NCBI GenBank assembly: GCA_032358165.1 | Contig: JAALGY010000032.1 | Location: 1,984,001-2,048,000, forward strand | Direction: 5' to 3' | Length of the DNA stretch: 64,000 nucleotides | Origin: Diplosphaera chodatii | Lineage: Eukaryota; Chlorophyta; Trebouxiophyceae; Prasiolales; Stichococcaceae | In this document: positions 35,115 to 47,133 of the stretch, in pieces | Numbering within the stretch: the first letter of the stretch is position 1 | How the letters are laid out: every line of letters begins with the position of its first letter | Notes under the pieces: generated by a model | Seen by the model: only the letters and a program-made list of their open reading frames with translations | Databases searched by the model: none | What the model was told of the DNA's origin: nothing | Position numbers and translations under genes: made by a program

Positions 35115-37149
35115 TCACCGCACCCGGAGCTTGAAGTCTTGGCGCGCATTCCGCTGGATGTTCCTGCAAGGTGGCAAGTCAATACAGTCACCCTGCTGAC
35201 CAGGCCCACTATCACACTGTCAGTTTGCAGACGCACCATCAACCACAACACCAAAGTGACAGCAGGTGCATGGATGCAGACAGATGCGCCCTGTGTGTTG
35301 TCATGCTGACAATGCAGCTTCGAACCCACCTGATCTCGTCGTGTGTGTTTTCGGCGCGCGCACCCACAGCGTCCACGCGGCGGTTCTGCTCATCTAGCTC
35401 CGCACCCATGTGCTGCAGCAGACAGTATTTTGACCGTTGAGAACGACATCATGAGCTGACAAACGTAACGCTTCGGCGTGTGCGCGACAGATGGCTTTGA
35501 GGGGGGCCGCAGATGTGAGGAGGATGCAGGGCACAGTAGGGTGTCGGGTGCGTCGCAAGCTGAAGGTCGTCGCTGGGTGGCAGTGGCGGGGCCACCTGGC
35601 TCATGAAGCCCAGGTCGTCCAGGGCGGAGTCGATGCCGTCCAGGGCGCGCTCCTGCAGCTCGGTCTGGTGCTGGATGTCGTCCCGGTCCTTGTCTGCAGT
35701 GGCGTGCACCGCAGGCGCAAGCTCACATCGTGGCACATCAGCGATCCAGGGCACACTGTGTAAGCTGAGCCGGTAGGCGTTGAAGCATCTGCGTCATGCA
35801 TGCTCTGGTGCAAGTGCATGCGATGGTGTGTGCCATGTTTTCAGGCAAGAGCCCAGACTCCATGCTGCAGCAAGCGCGGTGTGCCGCACCGGCAAGGCCC
35901 TCGCCCATCTGCCGTGCCATGCGGTCGCCGGGGCGCTGCCGCGGCTGCGCGCCCTTCAGCAGCTCCTGCTTCGCCGCGCCATTGCCCTGCGGCCATGAGA
36001 GCGCACACCTCTCTGCTTGACCTGGCTCCCGCATCTGATATGCATGCTTGAAGCGCTGCGCATGGCCGTACAAATGTGGGCGACCCATCACTACAGGTGG
36101 CAGCAGGGCGACAGGTGTGCCCCACCTGCCCATTCATCTGCTCACGGCGGCGCTGGCGGTCCATCTGCGACATCTCGTGCTCCGATCTGCGAGCCTGGTC
36201 CCGCCTGCAAGCAGCACCGAGCACACCTGCTCAGCATGGCTGATAGGCACACGACCATAGCAAGCCCGTCAATCTGCATGTTGTCGGCCAGATGGCAGGA
36301 CCCAACAGCTACAGGACAAGCATGCAACAGCAGTGTGCATGCCCTCTTGATGTGTGTGCGACGGGAGAGATGCCATAGAGCATCCCTGCAGACAGCGCTG
36401 GTCTGCAGAGATACTCTGTGGCAGTGCACATCTGTCAGCAGTTCTATGAGGCGCACGCTTTCACGCGTTGGCGGCGCTGGTTGTCGCGCTCTGCGTCGGG
36501 GTCGCACTCGCAGCAGCAGGAGCACAGGAAGCACAGGCAGCAGCGCCGCATGTACCGCAGGATGCCCTTGGCCTCCTTCACATCCGTGTCGATCTGTGCA
36601 ATGGATGATGTCCCAAAATCACTGTATCGTGCGATGCATGCGGGGAGCTGCTGCATAAAGGCTGAAGTGCAATCTGTGTCCAGACTTCAAGCGCATGACG
36701 CACGTCGTTGAGGTCCCGGTCCACCTTCTCCAGCTTCTCGCCCTGTGTGTGCAGCTCCTCCAGGGTGTCCGCCGCCAGCTGACGTGTCTGGTTGGCGGTC
36801 TGCAGGCAGGCGAAGCACCGGAGGTCAGTTGTAGTTGCGTTTGATACGTTCTACGTCTGCATTGACATAGGTAAGATGGACTATTTTATGCCAGGGTGGC
36901 TGCCTGCATTGGCAGTGTGACCCGGTACATGCAGTACCGGCAGCCTTGACCGCAGAATGAGCACTTTGCCCTGAGGCTCAGCAGGACGGCTTGGAGCATC
37001 ACGTTAGTGCGCAGAATGCTGCAGTCATGTGAAACCCTAACCTGCAGGGCGCGCTGCGCCGAGTCTGTGGTCTCGCGGTGCTTGCGCTTTGCAAGCTCGA
37101 GCTGCTGCTGCTGCTCAGCTGTATAGCCATCTGCGTTGACGCCCGACAT
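35115..37149 (-). CDS. Qbc-SNARE of the SNAP-25/SNAP-33 family with Cys-rich linker
   Basis: It supplies two of the four SNARE helices for fusion at the plasma membrane or endosomes. Eight exons were traced (37149-37042, 36799-36704, 36593-36457, 36204-36126, 35985-35890 +/-1, 35693-35596, 35412-35330, 35163-35115). Phases agree and total 747 nt, 248 aa. The Qb helix runs from DSAQRALQ through TRQLAADTLEELHTQGEKLE and VDRDLNDIDTDVKEAKGIL. The linker begins RRCCLCFLCSCCCECDPD, with nine cysteines in about thirteen residues: a likely palmitoylation cluster as in animal SNAP-25. The Qc helix includes ELQERALDGIDSALDDLGFM, MGAELDEQNRRVDAV and THDEIRNIQRNARQDF. No transmembrane segment is present, consistent with lipid anchoring. 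The C-terminus ends just after the Qc helix. Confidence 0.92.
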
Positions 37150-37492
37150 GGTGGTCAGATGCTGGACCTGCACAGTGTGTGGCTGAAACCAGACGCAGGT
37201 GTCTACTGCGGCCTGCCTCGAGAGCAGCCAGATCAGAACCAGGTGCTGACTTCTTGTCAGCCCGCAAATGTACGGGAACGAGCTCAGTCCCTGCGATATG
37301 CTGTCATCAACCACTGAGAATGCTTCTTCTAGGCATATATTGCCGACGACGAATGTGAAGATGCCTTGCGAAATCGCTTCCGTTTGCAGTACTATTACGA
37401 AATCGCTAGAGGGTGGCCAGGGTAATTGCTGAGTTGACTTGCAGCCATCAGCTTCCACCCAATCCGTTTGCGCCACCAAACTGGAGCTTGAG
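37150..37492. other. Intergenic between SNAP-type and SET genes
   Basis: 343 nt between two genes on the - strand: 3' region of the SET gene and promoter of the SNARE gene. Nothing specific seen. Confidence 0.4.
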
Positions 37493-38625
37493 TTAGCGTC
37501 CGCCTCTGGGCAGCTTGCCTAAACAGCTTGTCGTGTTGCACAGGCAGCGCTGCGCTAGTTCATCGGGCGTATCGACTGCTCCCGCTGAAGGCAGCCCATA
37601 GGCGAATGTCAACTCCGAGCCGCAGTCGATGTCCCGGGCAGCGAAGAAGGCCACACGTGGCATCAGGTCCCCCCGAGACCGCACGACGTCAACGTGCAGG
37701 TTGCCACCGTCGCAGCTGCAGTTGCACAGTGGTCACCGTCCAGCCATGGTCATGCTGCTGTGATTTCATAGACGCTATGCTTTGCAGGTCTGGCCAGCCA
37801 TCAGCTGCACCTATGGTTGAAGAAGCGGCTGACATTGCCCCGTCTAGTAGCGTCGATGTTCAGGCGCAGGCTTGCGCCAGACGGCAGAAACTCCCTCGTC
37901 ACCTGCAATTCAGTGCAAACAAGCTCCTGTACCTACTATGCGCTCGTCTGCCATTGAGCACATGTGCACGGATTGGGAATCAGGTACTCACCAGCAGTGC
38001 ATGTCGACTCCCGTGGTGCAGATCGTAATCTTGAAGACGCTGGTCTGCTTCGTGGCTGCCAATAAAACAGGCACTTCTGTTTAATTAGATCCCCTCAGTA
38101 ATTTTGCAGTCGGAGCCACATGTGCACATCGCCTCTGCCCTCGGACCGCTGCACCTTGAATGGCTCACCTTTTCAGGTGCTCGCCAGTGTAGCTTGCCAC
38201 AAAAGCACCCTCACTCACGGGCTCAGCGGCATACACACCCCACCCTTTGGCACCCTTGCGCAGCTGCACAGGCACCGCCAGCCCCTGCTGGCTGGCTCGG
38301 CGCCCGCAGTCTGCTGCACACTGACAGCCGGAGCCGCATTCGAGCTGGCCATGTGCTTCGCAAGAGCAGCAGGTTGCTGCTGTGCATCTGCAGCGAGAAG
38401 TTGGGCTGGAACGATGTTCATGTGCTTCGCACTGCATGCACATGATACTGTAAAAGGACCGCCAACATACCTGCCAGTGCAATGGCAGCCGTCCGTCGAG
38501 GTCAGCCGCAACTGGACATCCGAGTGCGCTATGTATATAAACCCACTTGGATAAGGCTCGTCATCCACTGTGTTGATGCATTGTACAGCCAAGCGCTCAG
38601 TACCGCATGCAATGTCAGAGCACAT
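37493..38625 (-). CDS. SET-domain histone-lysine methyltransferase, SUV39/SUVR type
   Basis: Likely a histone H3K9 methyltransferase. The pre-SET begins in the first modelled exon: DIACGTERLAVQCINTVDDE, then DGCHC. It continues in the next exon with CCSCEAHGQLECGSGCQC and CAADCG, the zinc cluster. The SET domain follows: KGWGVYAAEPVSEGAFVASY then TGEHLKSHEADQRLQDYDLH. NVSRFFNHSCDGGNL is split by an intron inside the NHSC motif, and AARDIDCGSELTFAYG carries the catalytic Tyr region. The post-SET is RCLCNTTSCLGKLPRGG. The catalytic NHSC and the zinc-binding cysteines are all present. No chromodomain, SRA or other N-terminal reader is seen; the model is about 240 residues. The start ATG at 38625 is provisional. 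It faces WDR26 head-to-head, 387 nt away. Confidence 0.87.
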
Positions 38626-39012
38626 GCGCCGTGTGCATAGCTGGCACCCCGCGGCAGCAGCCTAGCAGACGGTTCGTTCGAAGCCGCTGTACACAAGCCT
38701 GTGCCGTGGATCACTGCGTCTGTTACACGGTCTGGTGAATGTGGTCTAGGGAATGTGGTGATCAGTGCTGTGCAGAGTCTCGTCAGGTCAGGGCAGGGGC
38801 ATGCACCATGCCAAGAGCGAAGGGCTGTTTCAGATCATCGAACGCGAGGAACGCTGACGCAGCGCCACAGAGCAGCGCACGCATGCCTTTGCGCATCCTT
38901 CTGGAGTCAAATACGTATGCTGTCGCTGTTGAGCCGCCGTCGCGTCCGGTTTCCCCGCTGCTGACCGCTGCCTCGAGTACCGAGCGATGCTGCTCCGACT
39001 CTCCTCTCACAG
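38626..39012. promoter_or_regulatory. Bidirectional promoter region (SET / WDR26 genes)
   Basis: 387 nt between divergent start codons. No motif stands out. An extra 5' exon of the SET gene cannot be excluded. Confidence 0.4.
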
Positions 39013-42000
39013 ATGGAGCTCGACAGCGGTGTTGTGACCCGCGGCCACAGGCGCGTTCGAAACACCGAGGCGAGTCTCGAGGGACCAGCGGTGAAGCGCG
39101 CGCGGCAGACGAAGGGCCCGGAGGAGGGTGGCACCATGGCCATGGACCTGCAGAATGGCCACGCCAACGGCGCCCCTGTGCCCCCATCCCGCCTGGGCAG
39201 CAAGCAGCTGATCGACAGGTATGGCTGCACCAAGTTGGAATGCCGTTTGTCGTGTGCTGTGGAACCTCCTGGACGGGACACAGTCCCCAAACCCCAGGGG
39301 CGCTTGCGCCGGTACCCAGATCCGGTGTGTACCCTGCACCCGCAGAGCCGAGTACGTGCGGCTGCTCGAGCAGGCGCTCAGCGACCTGGGCTTCCATGAA
39401 GCAGCAGCGCAGCTGCAGCGGGAGTCGGGCATTGATCTGGAACCGCCCACGGTTGAGAGGCTGCGCAATGCAGTGAAGCAGGGCGCCTTTGACAAGGCAG
39501 TCACGCTGGTCGGCCAGCTGCAGCTGGCCAGCACCGCACAGACGCAGCACGCGCAGTTCTTGCTGTACGAGCAGAAGTACCTAGAGGTATGTGCATCATG
39601 GTTGTTACGTGCGTCATCTCGAGCTGCTGGCATGCCCAAGCACTACGCACCTGTGGGTCGAGCAACCATGGCTGCCGCACGTTCTGCAGGCGCTGGAGCG
39701 GCAGCAAACTGCAGCGGCGGTGTCTTGCCTGCGGACGCAGCTGGCTGCGCTGGCGCCGCCCTGCAGCCCGGCGCGCCTCCACCGCCTGGCCGCCTGCCTG
39801 CTGGCGGCGTCACCAGCGGAGCTGCACGCCCTGGCCGGCTGGCCGCCGGGCGGCAGCAGCCCAGCCGCCCGGCAGTCGTTGCTCACGGCGCTGCAGGTTG
39901 GGCGGCTTGAGCATCTGAAGGATGCCCTTTGATGCAGAGAGGGCCGAGCGTGCTTCATGACACCCAGCACCAAGCATGAAATGCTGCTCTGTCAACACCA
40001 CGCTGGCCACACGTGGCAGCACAATCAGTGGCACGTGGCTTCTGCCAGTGCGGCCATACCCTCACTCGGTGTGTGCTCTGCAGGACATCGTGCCGCCGGC
40101 GCTGATGGTGCCGGAGCGGCGGCTGGAGGTGCTGGTCGAGCAGGCGCTGACGGCGCAGCTGTCCGCGGCCATGTTCCACAACCACGCCACCGCCGCCGTG
40201 TCGCTGCTCACCGACTACCGCGTGGGCACAGAGCACATCCCCACACGCACAGTGCAGGTGGGAGCTGCAACCAGTGCCTTTGGGGTCCACAGGTCCAGCA
40301 GAACGTTGCTGGACACCCAGCCACAGTTGGCCTTGTACCAGGCACAGCAGAGCAAAGGTTTGCAATGCTGCTGGGTCAACAGGTGCTGCAGGAGCACAAT
40401 GACGAGGTGTGGCATGTGGCCTTCTCGCCTGATGGCACCCATCTCGCGAGCAGCTCGAAGGACGGGACAGCTTGCGTGTGGCAAGTGAGTGGACGCCGGC
40501 CCAAGGGCTAGACTTGCTGCCAGAGCCCTGCTTGATCAGCGCACCACAGAGCAGGCTGCTGCCCTACGACTCTGAAGCATCCCCTTGAAGCGCCGTAAGG
40601 AGCGTCCCTGGTGCAGGTGTCGCCGCGGGGAGGGCAACGACTAGCGCACCGCCACACCCTGCGCGGCCACTCGGGGCCAGTGGTATTCGTGGCCTGGAGC
40701 CCCGATGGCTCAAAGCTCGCTACCTGCGGTGCGCACAACTTTGTGTGCGTATGTGGTGCTGTAATGGTCTCCATGTCTGCAAGAAGATGTATCAGCTGGG
40801 GAGGCTGCTGAGGTGCCAGATGTGTCTGCGCAGGTAACGACGGCTCCCTTAGAATATGGAACGTGGCAAAGGGGTCGTGCATGCTGGTGGTCAAGCAGCA
40901 TTCGGCGGAGGTCACTTCAGCGGTGTGGCTGCCTGATGGCGAGCGCATCATCACCGGCAGCCACGACAAAAACATGGTGCTGATGCCTTTGTACATTCGC
41001 ACTCTTGCACGCATGCCAGCCCTGATGCCAGCCCGGATTGAACATCTGCTGAAGGTTCTCTAACGCGGTTTTGCACTCGCGTGGCGCAAGCTGCCCGGCA
41101 GCTGCTGGCTGTCATCGACGCCATGTTCCTGCCTCCGCGCAGCACATGCACAGCGTGACAGGCGAGCTGCTGCGAACCTGGCGGGGCCACCGCATCAACG
41201 ACCTTGCAATGACAGCCGACGGGCGGCACCTGCTGGCAACGCCCTCGGGCGAGGCGTGCGTGCGCGTGTACCAGCTGGATGGGGAGCGCGAGACGGCACT
41301 GCTGTCCGTGCAGTCCATCATCTCCATCTGCCTCGCCGCTGACTCGCGCGACCTCCTGGTATGCCCTCTTGCCCACTTCTATTGATTGTAACACTCGTGC
41401 AGCCACGGCACACCTGGCTGTAGACTTTCTAGACGCCAGCAACCTCGCTGCGATAGCTTGATTGCTGTGTGCCCTCCTGATTGCCATGAGATGCCAAAAG
41501 GGATCATTGCAGTGGCACGCTGCCACCAACCCAAATACAGTCCCTTCAACTGACTGCTGCGCCTTGCATGTCCTGCTGCTTTCCAGCCGGATGCAGTACT
41601 AGTGCATGGCATCACCCAGCAGTGTGCAAACTATGGTGACATGCCACTCTTGACAACAGTCAGGGAAGTGGCCATGATGGATCCTCAAGATGCACCAAGT
41701 TGTATGTCAGGTTTCCTTCGAAAACGTTTTCACAACAAGGGAAAACAACTTGTCACAGCAACAGGGAAGTGAGCTTGCCGTGTCGGGTGCATCAGGTGCA
41801 CCTCGCCAACGGGCGCATCAACCTGGTGGAGCTGCCAGGGGAGATGAGCGGGACCATCAACGAGGAGCCCATTCGCACGTGGGTCCTGGCTGTTTGACCG
41901 TGTGCTGATGCTTTTCAGCGCACATGCCGGCATGCTGGCACATGCATTGCAATACTCGCCACCATCCCGCTGCAGGTACGATGGTCCGCACCCCTCGCAG

Positions 42001-42417
42001 CGTACCGGGCACTGGGTCATCCGCTCCTGCTTTGGCGGCTGCAACCAGAGCTTCGTGCTCAGCGGCTCAGAGGAGTGCAAGGTGCCGCGGTGCTGTCCCC
42101 TGAGATGTGCAGTGCGGTGTGGTGTCTTGGTTCTGCAATGTTGCTGAGACTACAAAACGACAACCAGGCCATTGCTGCCACCTGGCTGCGGTCGCAGTTC
42201 TGATGCCACGCTTGCCCTTGCAGCTGCTGTCATGCGTTCGAGTGCTCCTCAATTGCTCATCCAGGTGTATGTATGGCACCGGGGCAGCGGCGAGCTGTTG
42301 GCTCAGCTGGAAGGCCACACCGGCACTGTCAACGCAGTTGCCTGGAACCCGGTCAACCACCGTATGTTCGTGTCGGCCTCTGATGACCGCAGCATCCACG
42401 TCTGGGGGCCCAAGTAG
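39013..42417 (+). CDS. WDR26: WDR26/GID7-like LisH-CTLH-WD40 subunit of the CTLH/GID ubiquitin ligase
   Basis: WDR26 (yeast Gid7) bridges CTLH/GID modules into the supramolecular ring E3 and helps recruit substrates. The first exon encodes a charged N-terminus with a basic patch (KRARQTK). The LisH helix is [20 protein letters not shown] and the CTLH part follows with [19 protein letters not shown] and [11 protein letters not shown], very close to human WDR26. The exon at about 40084-40257 has [17 protein letters not shown]. The beta-propeller includes [78 protein letters not shown] and [20 protein letters not shown]. The final blade, [20 protein letters not shown] then [10 protein letters not shown], ends at 42417. 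A GPK/GPA ending after a WD40 blade is a shared hallmark of WDR26 orthologues. Confidence 0.93.
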
Positions 42418-42829
42418 TGTATGGGTGCAAGACAACCTATAGAGCACAGGCCGTGGCAGGATAGCCCGATCAGGCTCTGACAATGCAGCGCTCTTGCGCA
42501 TCTCTCTCTGTACATGTTAAAGTGTATGACAACCATGCCCTGTTGTCAATCTCAAGGACCATGCTGATGCTGTATGGACCACGTGTTGTGGCGTGCAAGA
42601 ACGCAAACATTGACGCCTGATGCTATACCATAAGTGAACAATCTGCAGGCAGCAAAGGGCCCCATATGCATCCTGCTGGCTTAGCATATGCATGGACGCA
42701 GCGAATGAGTCGGGCCCCACAAGATTGGAAGCAAGCGCCTCATCTCTCTGTTGTACATATACCCATATACAATGCATCTGGCATGCTGTGTACCACCACA
42801 TCCGTCCTATGCATTATCAGCATGCCCGC
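42418..42829. other. Convergent intergenic region (3' ends)
   Basis: 412 nt between the ends of WDR26 and the polymerase gene. Nothing coding is supported. Confidence 0.5.
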
Positions 42830-45800
42830 TCATGGTCCAAAAATCCGCATAAATGGTGGCACATAATCCAGCTGAATCGCCTGCAGCGGAAAGACAGGAC
42901 GACGGTAAAGCGCATCCCCACGGCAGGTGTTGCAGTAGCATGCGTCGCAGCCAATGACGGAGCAGTGGTGCACTGACGTCACCACGGGCCAGCCCAGCAC
43001 CTGGAATATGTCCGTCTCGTTGCGCACGGGGAGGGGCGAGCCCGCCACCTCGAAGTCCGTCTCCTTGAGGGAGCGGCCGGCCGCCGACGGGCGGTGCGTC
43101 TTGATGGGCAGCAGCCCCTGCCACAGGTGAGCGTGTGGAGTAAACGGGCAGCTCGACACACCAACCGCGTCAAAGCTGCAGAACTCCAGTTAGCACATAC
43201 AGACCGTCAAGTAACGCGCCCAGCGAAGGACAGTGTCTCTGCAGTGTGCGTATCTATGGTTCTCACACACGGTGCGCCATGCTGCACTGCGCGCAAGCCG
43301 CACCAGCTCGCTGAGCTTGAAGCCGCGGGCCAGGGGGCGCCCTTCCTCGTCGTGGTCGCACTGCGCCGCTGCGGAGGGCGCCACATGGAAGTGCGCCCAG
43401 TAGCGCAGGGCCCGCGCGAAGGGGCCCGACCCGATGAAGTGGTTGATGGCCGTCACCTCGATGTTGTACGCCCACACCTGCGCAGCAGCAGCAGGAGATC
43501 CTGAGGGGCTGCCACTGCAGTGCAGCAATCAACGTAATGCGATCATGACCAAAAGTGCATACGCCGCTGCAATCAGTCCCACCACAGCGCACACCTTGAT
43601 GTCCACACGGCGAAAAGGGGTTTTAGGGCTCAGGCGGCCAATGCCGCACCAGCTAGCGGCATGGCTGACGCCGTGCACCGCTCTCACATTCATCTCGTCT
43701 GCCAAGATGTCCTGCGGCGCCATGCTCACACCATCAGTGACGTGAAGCGGAATGCACCAGGCAACACCTGTCCACCAATGCGCGGCTGTTGATGCTGTGG
43801 GCTGGTGGCGATGGAAACAGCAGTGCATTCGTATGGCTCACCTTCTCCAGCAGCTTCTGGCGCACAGCCAGGTGCACCTCGCTCGCTGCCCTCTCCTGCC
43901 GAACTTCCGGCACGATGATGACCAGGTCGATGTCGCCTGTGGCATCCAGGGGGTGATCCTTTGGCACAACATTCACTGGATGTCTCTGCCCAACATGATG
44001 CATTCGATGCCATGTCGACACCATGTCGTCCGCCATGGGCATGGCCTCTGCTTCTATTGGAACTGAAGGTACCTGTCTCCTTCTTGCCGCGGCAGTAGGA
44101 GCCCAGCAGATAAGCGAACAGGCGCTCCGCATCTGGGTCATGCAGCCTCAGCGCCTCAGCAGTTGCCGCCCGCAGGATGCGCTCAAACTCAGCCGCCTGC
44201 AAGACACAAGCACACTGCAATGACATCACACACCAAGACATACTACATGTACTCATGCATAGGCTGTTTCCACACGTATGACAATGCAACGTGCACCTCT
44301 GCACGGGGGATGCGCTCCTGCATGTCATCGAAATACTTCAGCCCGACCTGCAACTTGCGGAGTAAAGCCTCAAACCACCAACCGAGTGTGAAGGACATGG
44401 TCGACAGAGTGTCAAGGCGAGTCAGGCGCACAAGGAGCGCTGCACCTGCTGCTGCATTGTTAGGTCGGATCGCTTCCTGACATCGTCAAGGGTCCTGCAG
44501 CCCTCCCGGTACCACTTCTCGGCCACGATGTCGCCGCAGCCCCAGACGCTGGCAAACAGCTGCTTCGCCTGCACCCAGCAACAGCCTTGACTTGAAACGC
44601 TGCTGTGCCGATGTGCAGCACCTGGTATACCCGCAGCGCAAGCGTTTGGGAGCACCTGCCACGTGGGATCAGCCGCCCGCACTGCGTTGCGCTCCAGGTG
44701 CCCGGTCTCCATGATCTCCGCGATCTTGTCGCGTGTCTTCTTGCCGACACCGACCATGTCGACATCGTCCTCGGTGCGCAGGGGGTGCTCCCAGGTGCTC
44801 AGCACTGCGATGCCTTTCTGCAGCGCCATGCATGTCATTCACGTCGGGTTAACACGCCTGGCAGGACAACAAAGCGCTGTGCGAGATGACCGCACACCAG
44901 CAGTGTTGCTCACCAGTGCTGCAGCTGTGCAACCAGCTCACGGCAACGTCACCTCCACTGCTTTGATACGGAACTGGTCTGTGCGCGAGCGGTACAGCCG
45001 CTTGGTCTCCTCCAGCTCCCTGACGATGCACACGGCGCATGCCGAGCACGCTATGTGTTCGCACACGGCATTCGCAGGCACTGGTGTCTCTGCAGTGAGC
45101 AGCACATGCTTCCGCCTGCAGAGCATCTGGTTGACCACTTGCTGCTGACCTCCATGCATCGAGTTGCAGCCATGTGCAACAAGCTGCCCGCCAACATACC
45201 CGCGTTCTCCTCTGCATCGCTGGCGTCGTCATCGCCATCGCCCCGTGCCTGGGCCTTTTGGGCAAGCTCCTTGGGGGACTGGTGCCAGGCGTCGAACAGG
45301 CGCTTGATGGACGCCTTGGCGCGAGCCTCATCATACGGCTCCAGCCACACGCCGCCAGTGCCCCACGGCCTGCTGTCCTGCAGGTCCCCGCCAGTGAACC
45401 TGCAGTGTTCAGGACTGCTGTTTACACTTCATACCTTACAGCATGCGAACAATCTGATGCCTGCATATCACCCATGCACGGTTCGACATGCAAGCAGCAG
45501 CCGATGGAGCGCCACCTGCGGCTGCGCGGCACCTCCGTGCCAGCATCACTGAAAGCGCCCGCTTCAATGCGACCAGTCCTGGCTGTGGTCGCTGTGGCCG
45601 GCTTCACGGTGCCATCAGCAGTGGCTCCTTCGACAGCGCCTTCAGCAGCTGCACCAGGTGTGACAGTCGGCTGCAGCTGCGGCTCTGGCGTGGGGCTGCG
45701 GGCATGGCGCTCGGTGGGCCGCTTGTGTTCGACCACATATCTGCAGAACAGGCTGTATTATGCACGGGAGGTGATTTGCTTCGGCGTGACAACGTCTAGA

Positions 45801-46917
45801 CGATTTGGCAATTCCAGCACACCTCGATGGGTCCTGCAGCGTGCCAGCTGAGAAGGTGTCTGCAAGGAAGTCCCTCGTAACGAAGTGCAGCTGTTGTGGC
45901 AGTTTTGACCTGCAGAGCAGGAGCCTCCTTGTGCATGCAAGGCAACTGTTGATCAGTGCCACAACATACTGACAACCATGCTCACTGTGATACCTGTCAA
46001 GCTCGGCAAGCTCTTGCAGGAGTTGTGACGTCTGCGTCAGCGGCTCCACAACCGCAAAGTCGGTACTTGGTAAGAAATCTGCCTGCACTATTGCACCCTG
46101 CCGCTGCGCCTGGTGCCACACAGCAGCATGGTCATGAGGGTGTGACAGTGGCTGTCAGCATCTGCATGCGCTGCTTGGCACGTGCTCGAGATTCATCCAC
46201 ACCTGCTCGCAGAGCTGCTTGGCGTGTTTCAGCCGCCAAAACACAAGATGCAGGCCGCGGAGCGGGCCGTCTGCAGCAGGCACTGATGCCGCCGCAGGGT
46301 TGCCACTGCAGCCGGTGGCAGCTGAGGGTGAGTGCCCCTTGCCGGAGGCAGGCCCACTGTGACCGGAACCGAGCTTAGACCGCTTGGCTGGCTGCTCGGC
46401 ACCACCAGAGCCATTGCACCGCTTGCTCGTCTGCAGACGCAATGCCACCGTGAGGTACGGCCATGCATGCAGTTGTGTGATGGAAACAGATAGAATGTCA
46501 ACCATTACCTGTATGCTGAAGCCATTCGCCTGCTCTGCCTTGCCAAGGAACAGCTGGTCGCCGACCGCCAGCTGGAGCAGCACAGGTGAGGGTGGTTGCT
46601 GGCCTGTCCCAATGTACCGGCAGGTGCGCAGCATGCCGCAGCATGTCTTGGCGTACCTGAAGCTCGTCGCCGGGTTTGTGTGTGACGGTCTGGGACTGTG
46701 CTGCCCTGCGCACATGTGCAGTGCTCTTCACAAGCACATGCAGGTGTAAATCACCACTCGCGACCTTAGCTGTGATCTCAACTGCCTCTCTGCTGACACT
46801 GGCTGGCAGCCCGTTGCTCTTTGATCTGCCGACCTTTACAGTTGCATTTGCTTTGCATGCAATAGGCTGCACTTGATGTTGCCTGTTCAGTGGCACCAAA
46901 AATAGAGCTCGCTGCAT
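42830..46917 (-). CDS. Family-X DNA polymerase (Pol lambda-like) with N-terminal FHA-like and BRCT domains
   Basis: A repair polymerase for gap filling in base excision repair and end joining. Seventeen exons from 46917 to 42830 join with consistent phases (2280 nt, 759 aa). Exons 1-2 encode an FHA-like fold: VKVGRSKSNGLPASVSREAV, then HKPGDELQLAVGDQLFLG. Exons 3-5 give a Ser/Gly linker and a BRCT domain (DGPLRGLHLVFWRLKHAKQL; then HFVTRDFLADTFSAGTLQD). A Pro/Thr-rich linker follows. The polymerase part has a helix-hairpin-helix (VDMVGVGKKTRDKIAEIMET), LFASVWGCGDIVAEKWYREG, LLGSYCRGKKETGDIDLVII with the two catalytic Asp (GDIDLVI), FRRVDIKVW with the third, and INHFIGSGPFARALRYW. The C-terminus is VLGWP then LDYVPPFMRIFGP. 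The start ATG opens the FHA-like domain directly. Confidence 0.9.
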
Positions 46918-47133
46918 GATTCATACACCTGCCTTTGCGCGAGACAATTCCAGTGTAAAGCGAAGCGTCACAGGCACTGACGAGACGGGCAATGCGCATG
47001 CCGGCGTGCCGAATGCAGACAGTGTGTGATCGGGGCACAGCACGCCCAGCATGGCCCACTTGCTTTTTACAGTCCCCTGAGTATTCAGTGGGTAACAGAC
47101 CTAACAGTAGCTTGCAAGTCCTACTTCTGCACT

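Noticed and set aside
38525..38545. TATA-like tatataaa
   Set aside because: It is inside a coding exon of the SET gene (reading through FIYIAHSD on the - strand).
46500..46917. FHA-like exons as a separate small gene
   Set aside because: The exon phases join without a stop to the BRCT and Pol X exons, and no stop or poly(A)-like signal is seen between them. Transcript data are still needed.
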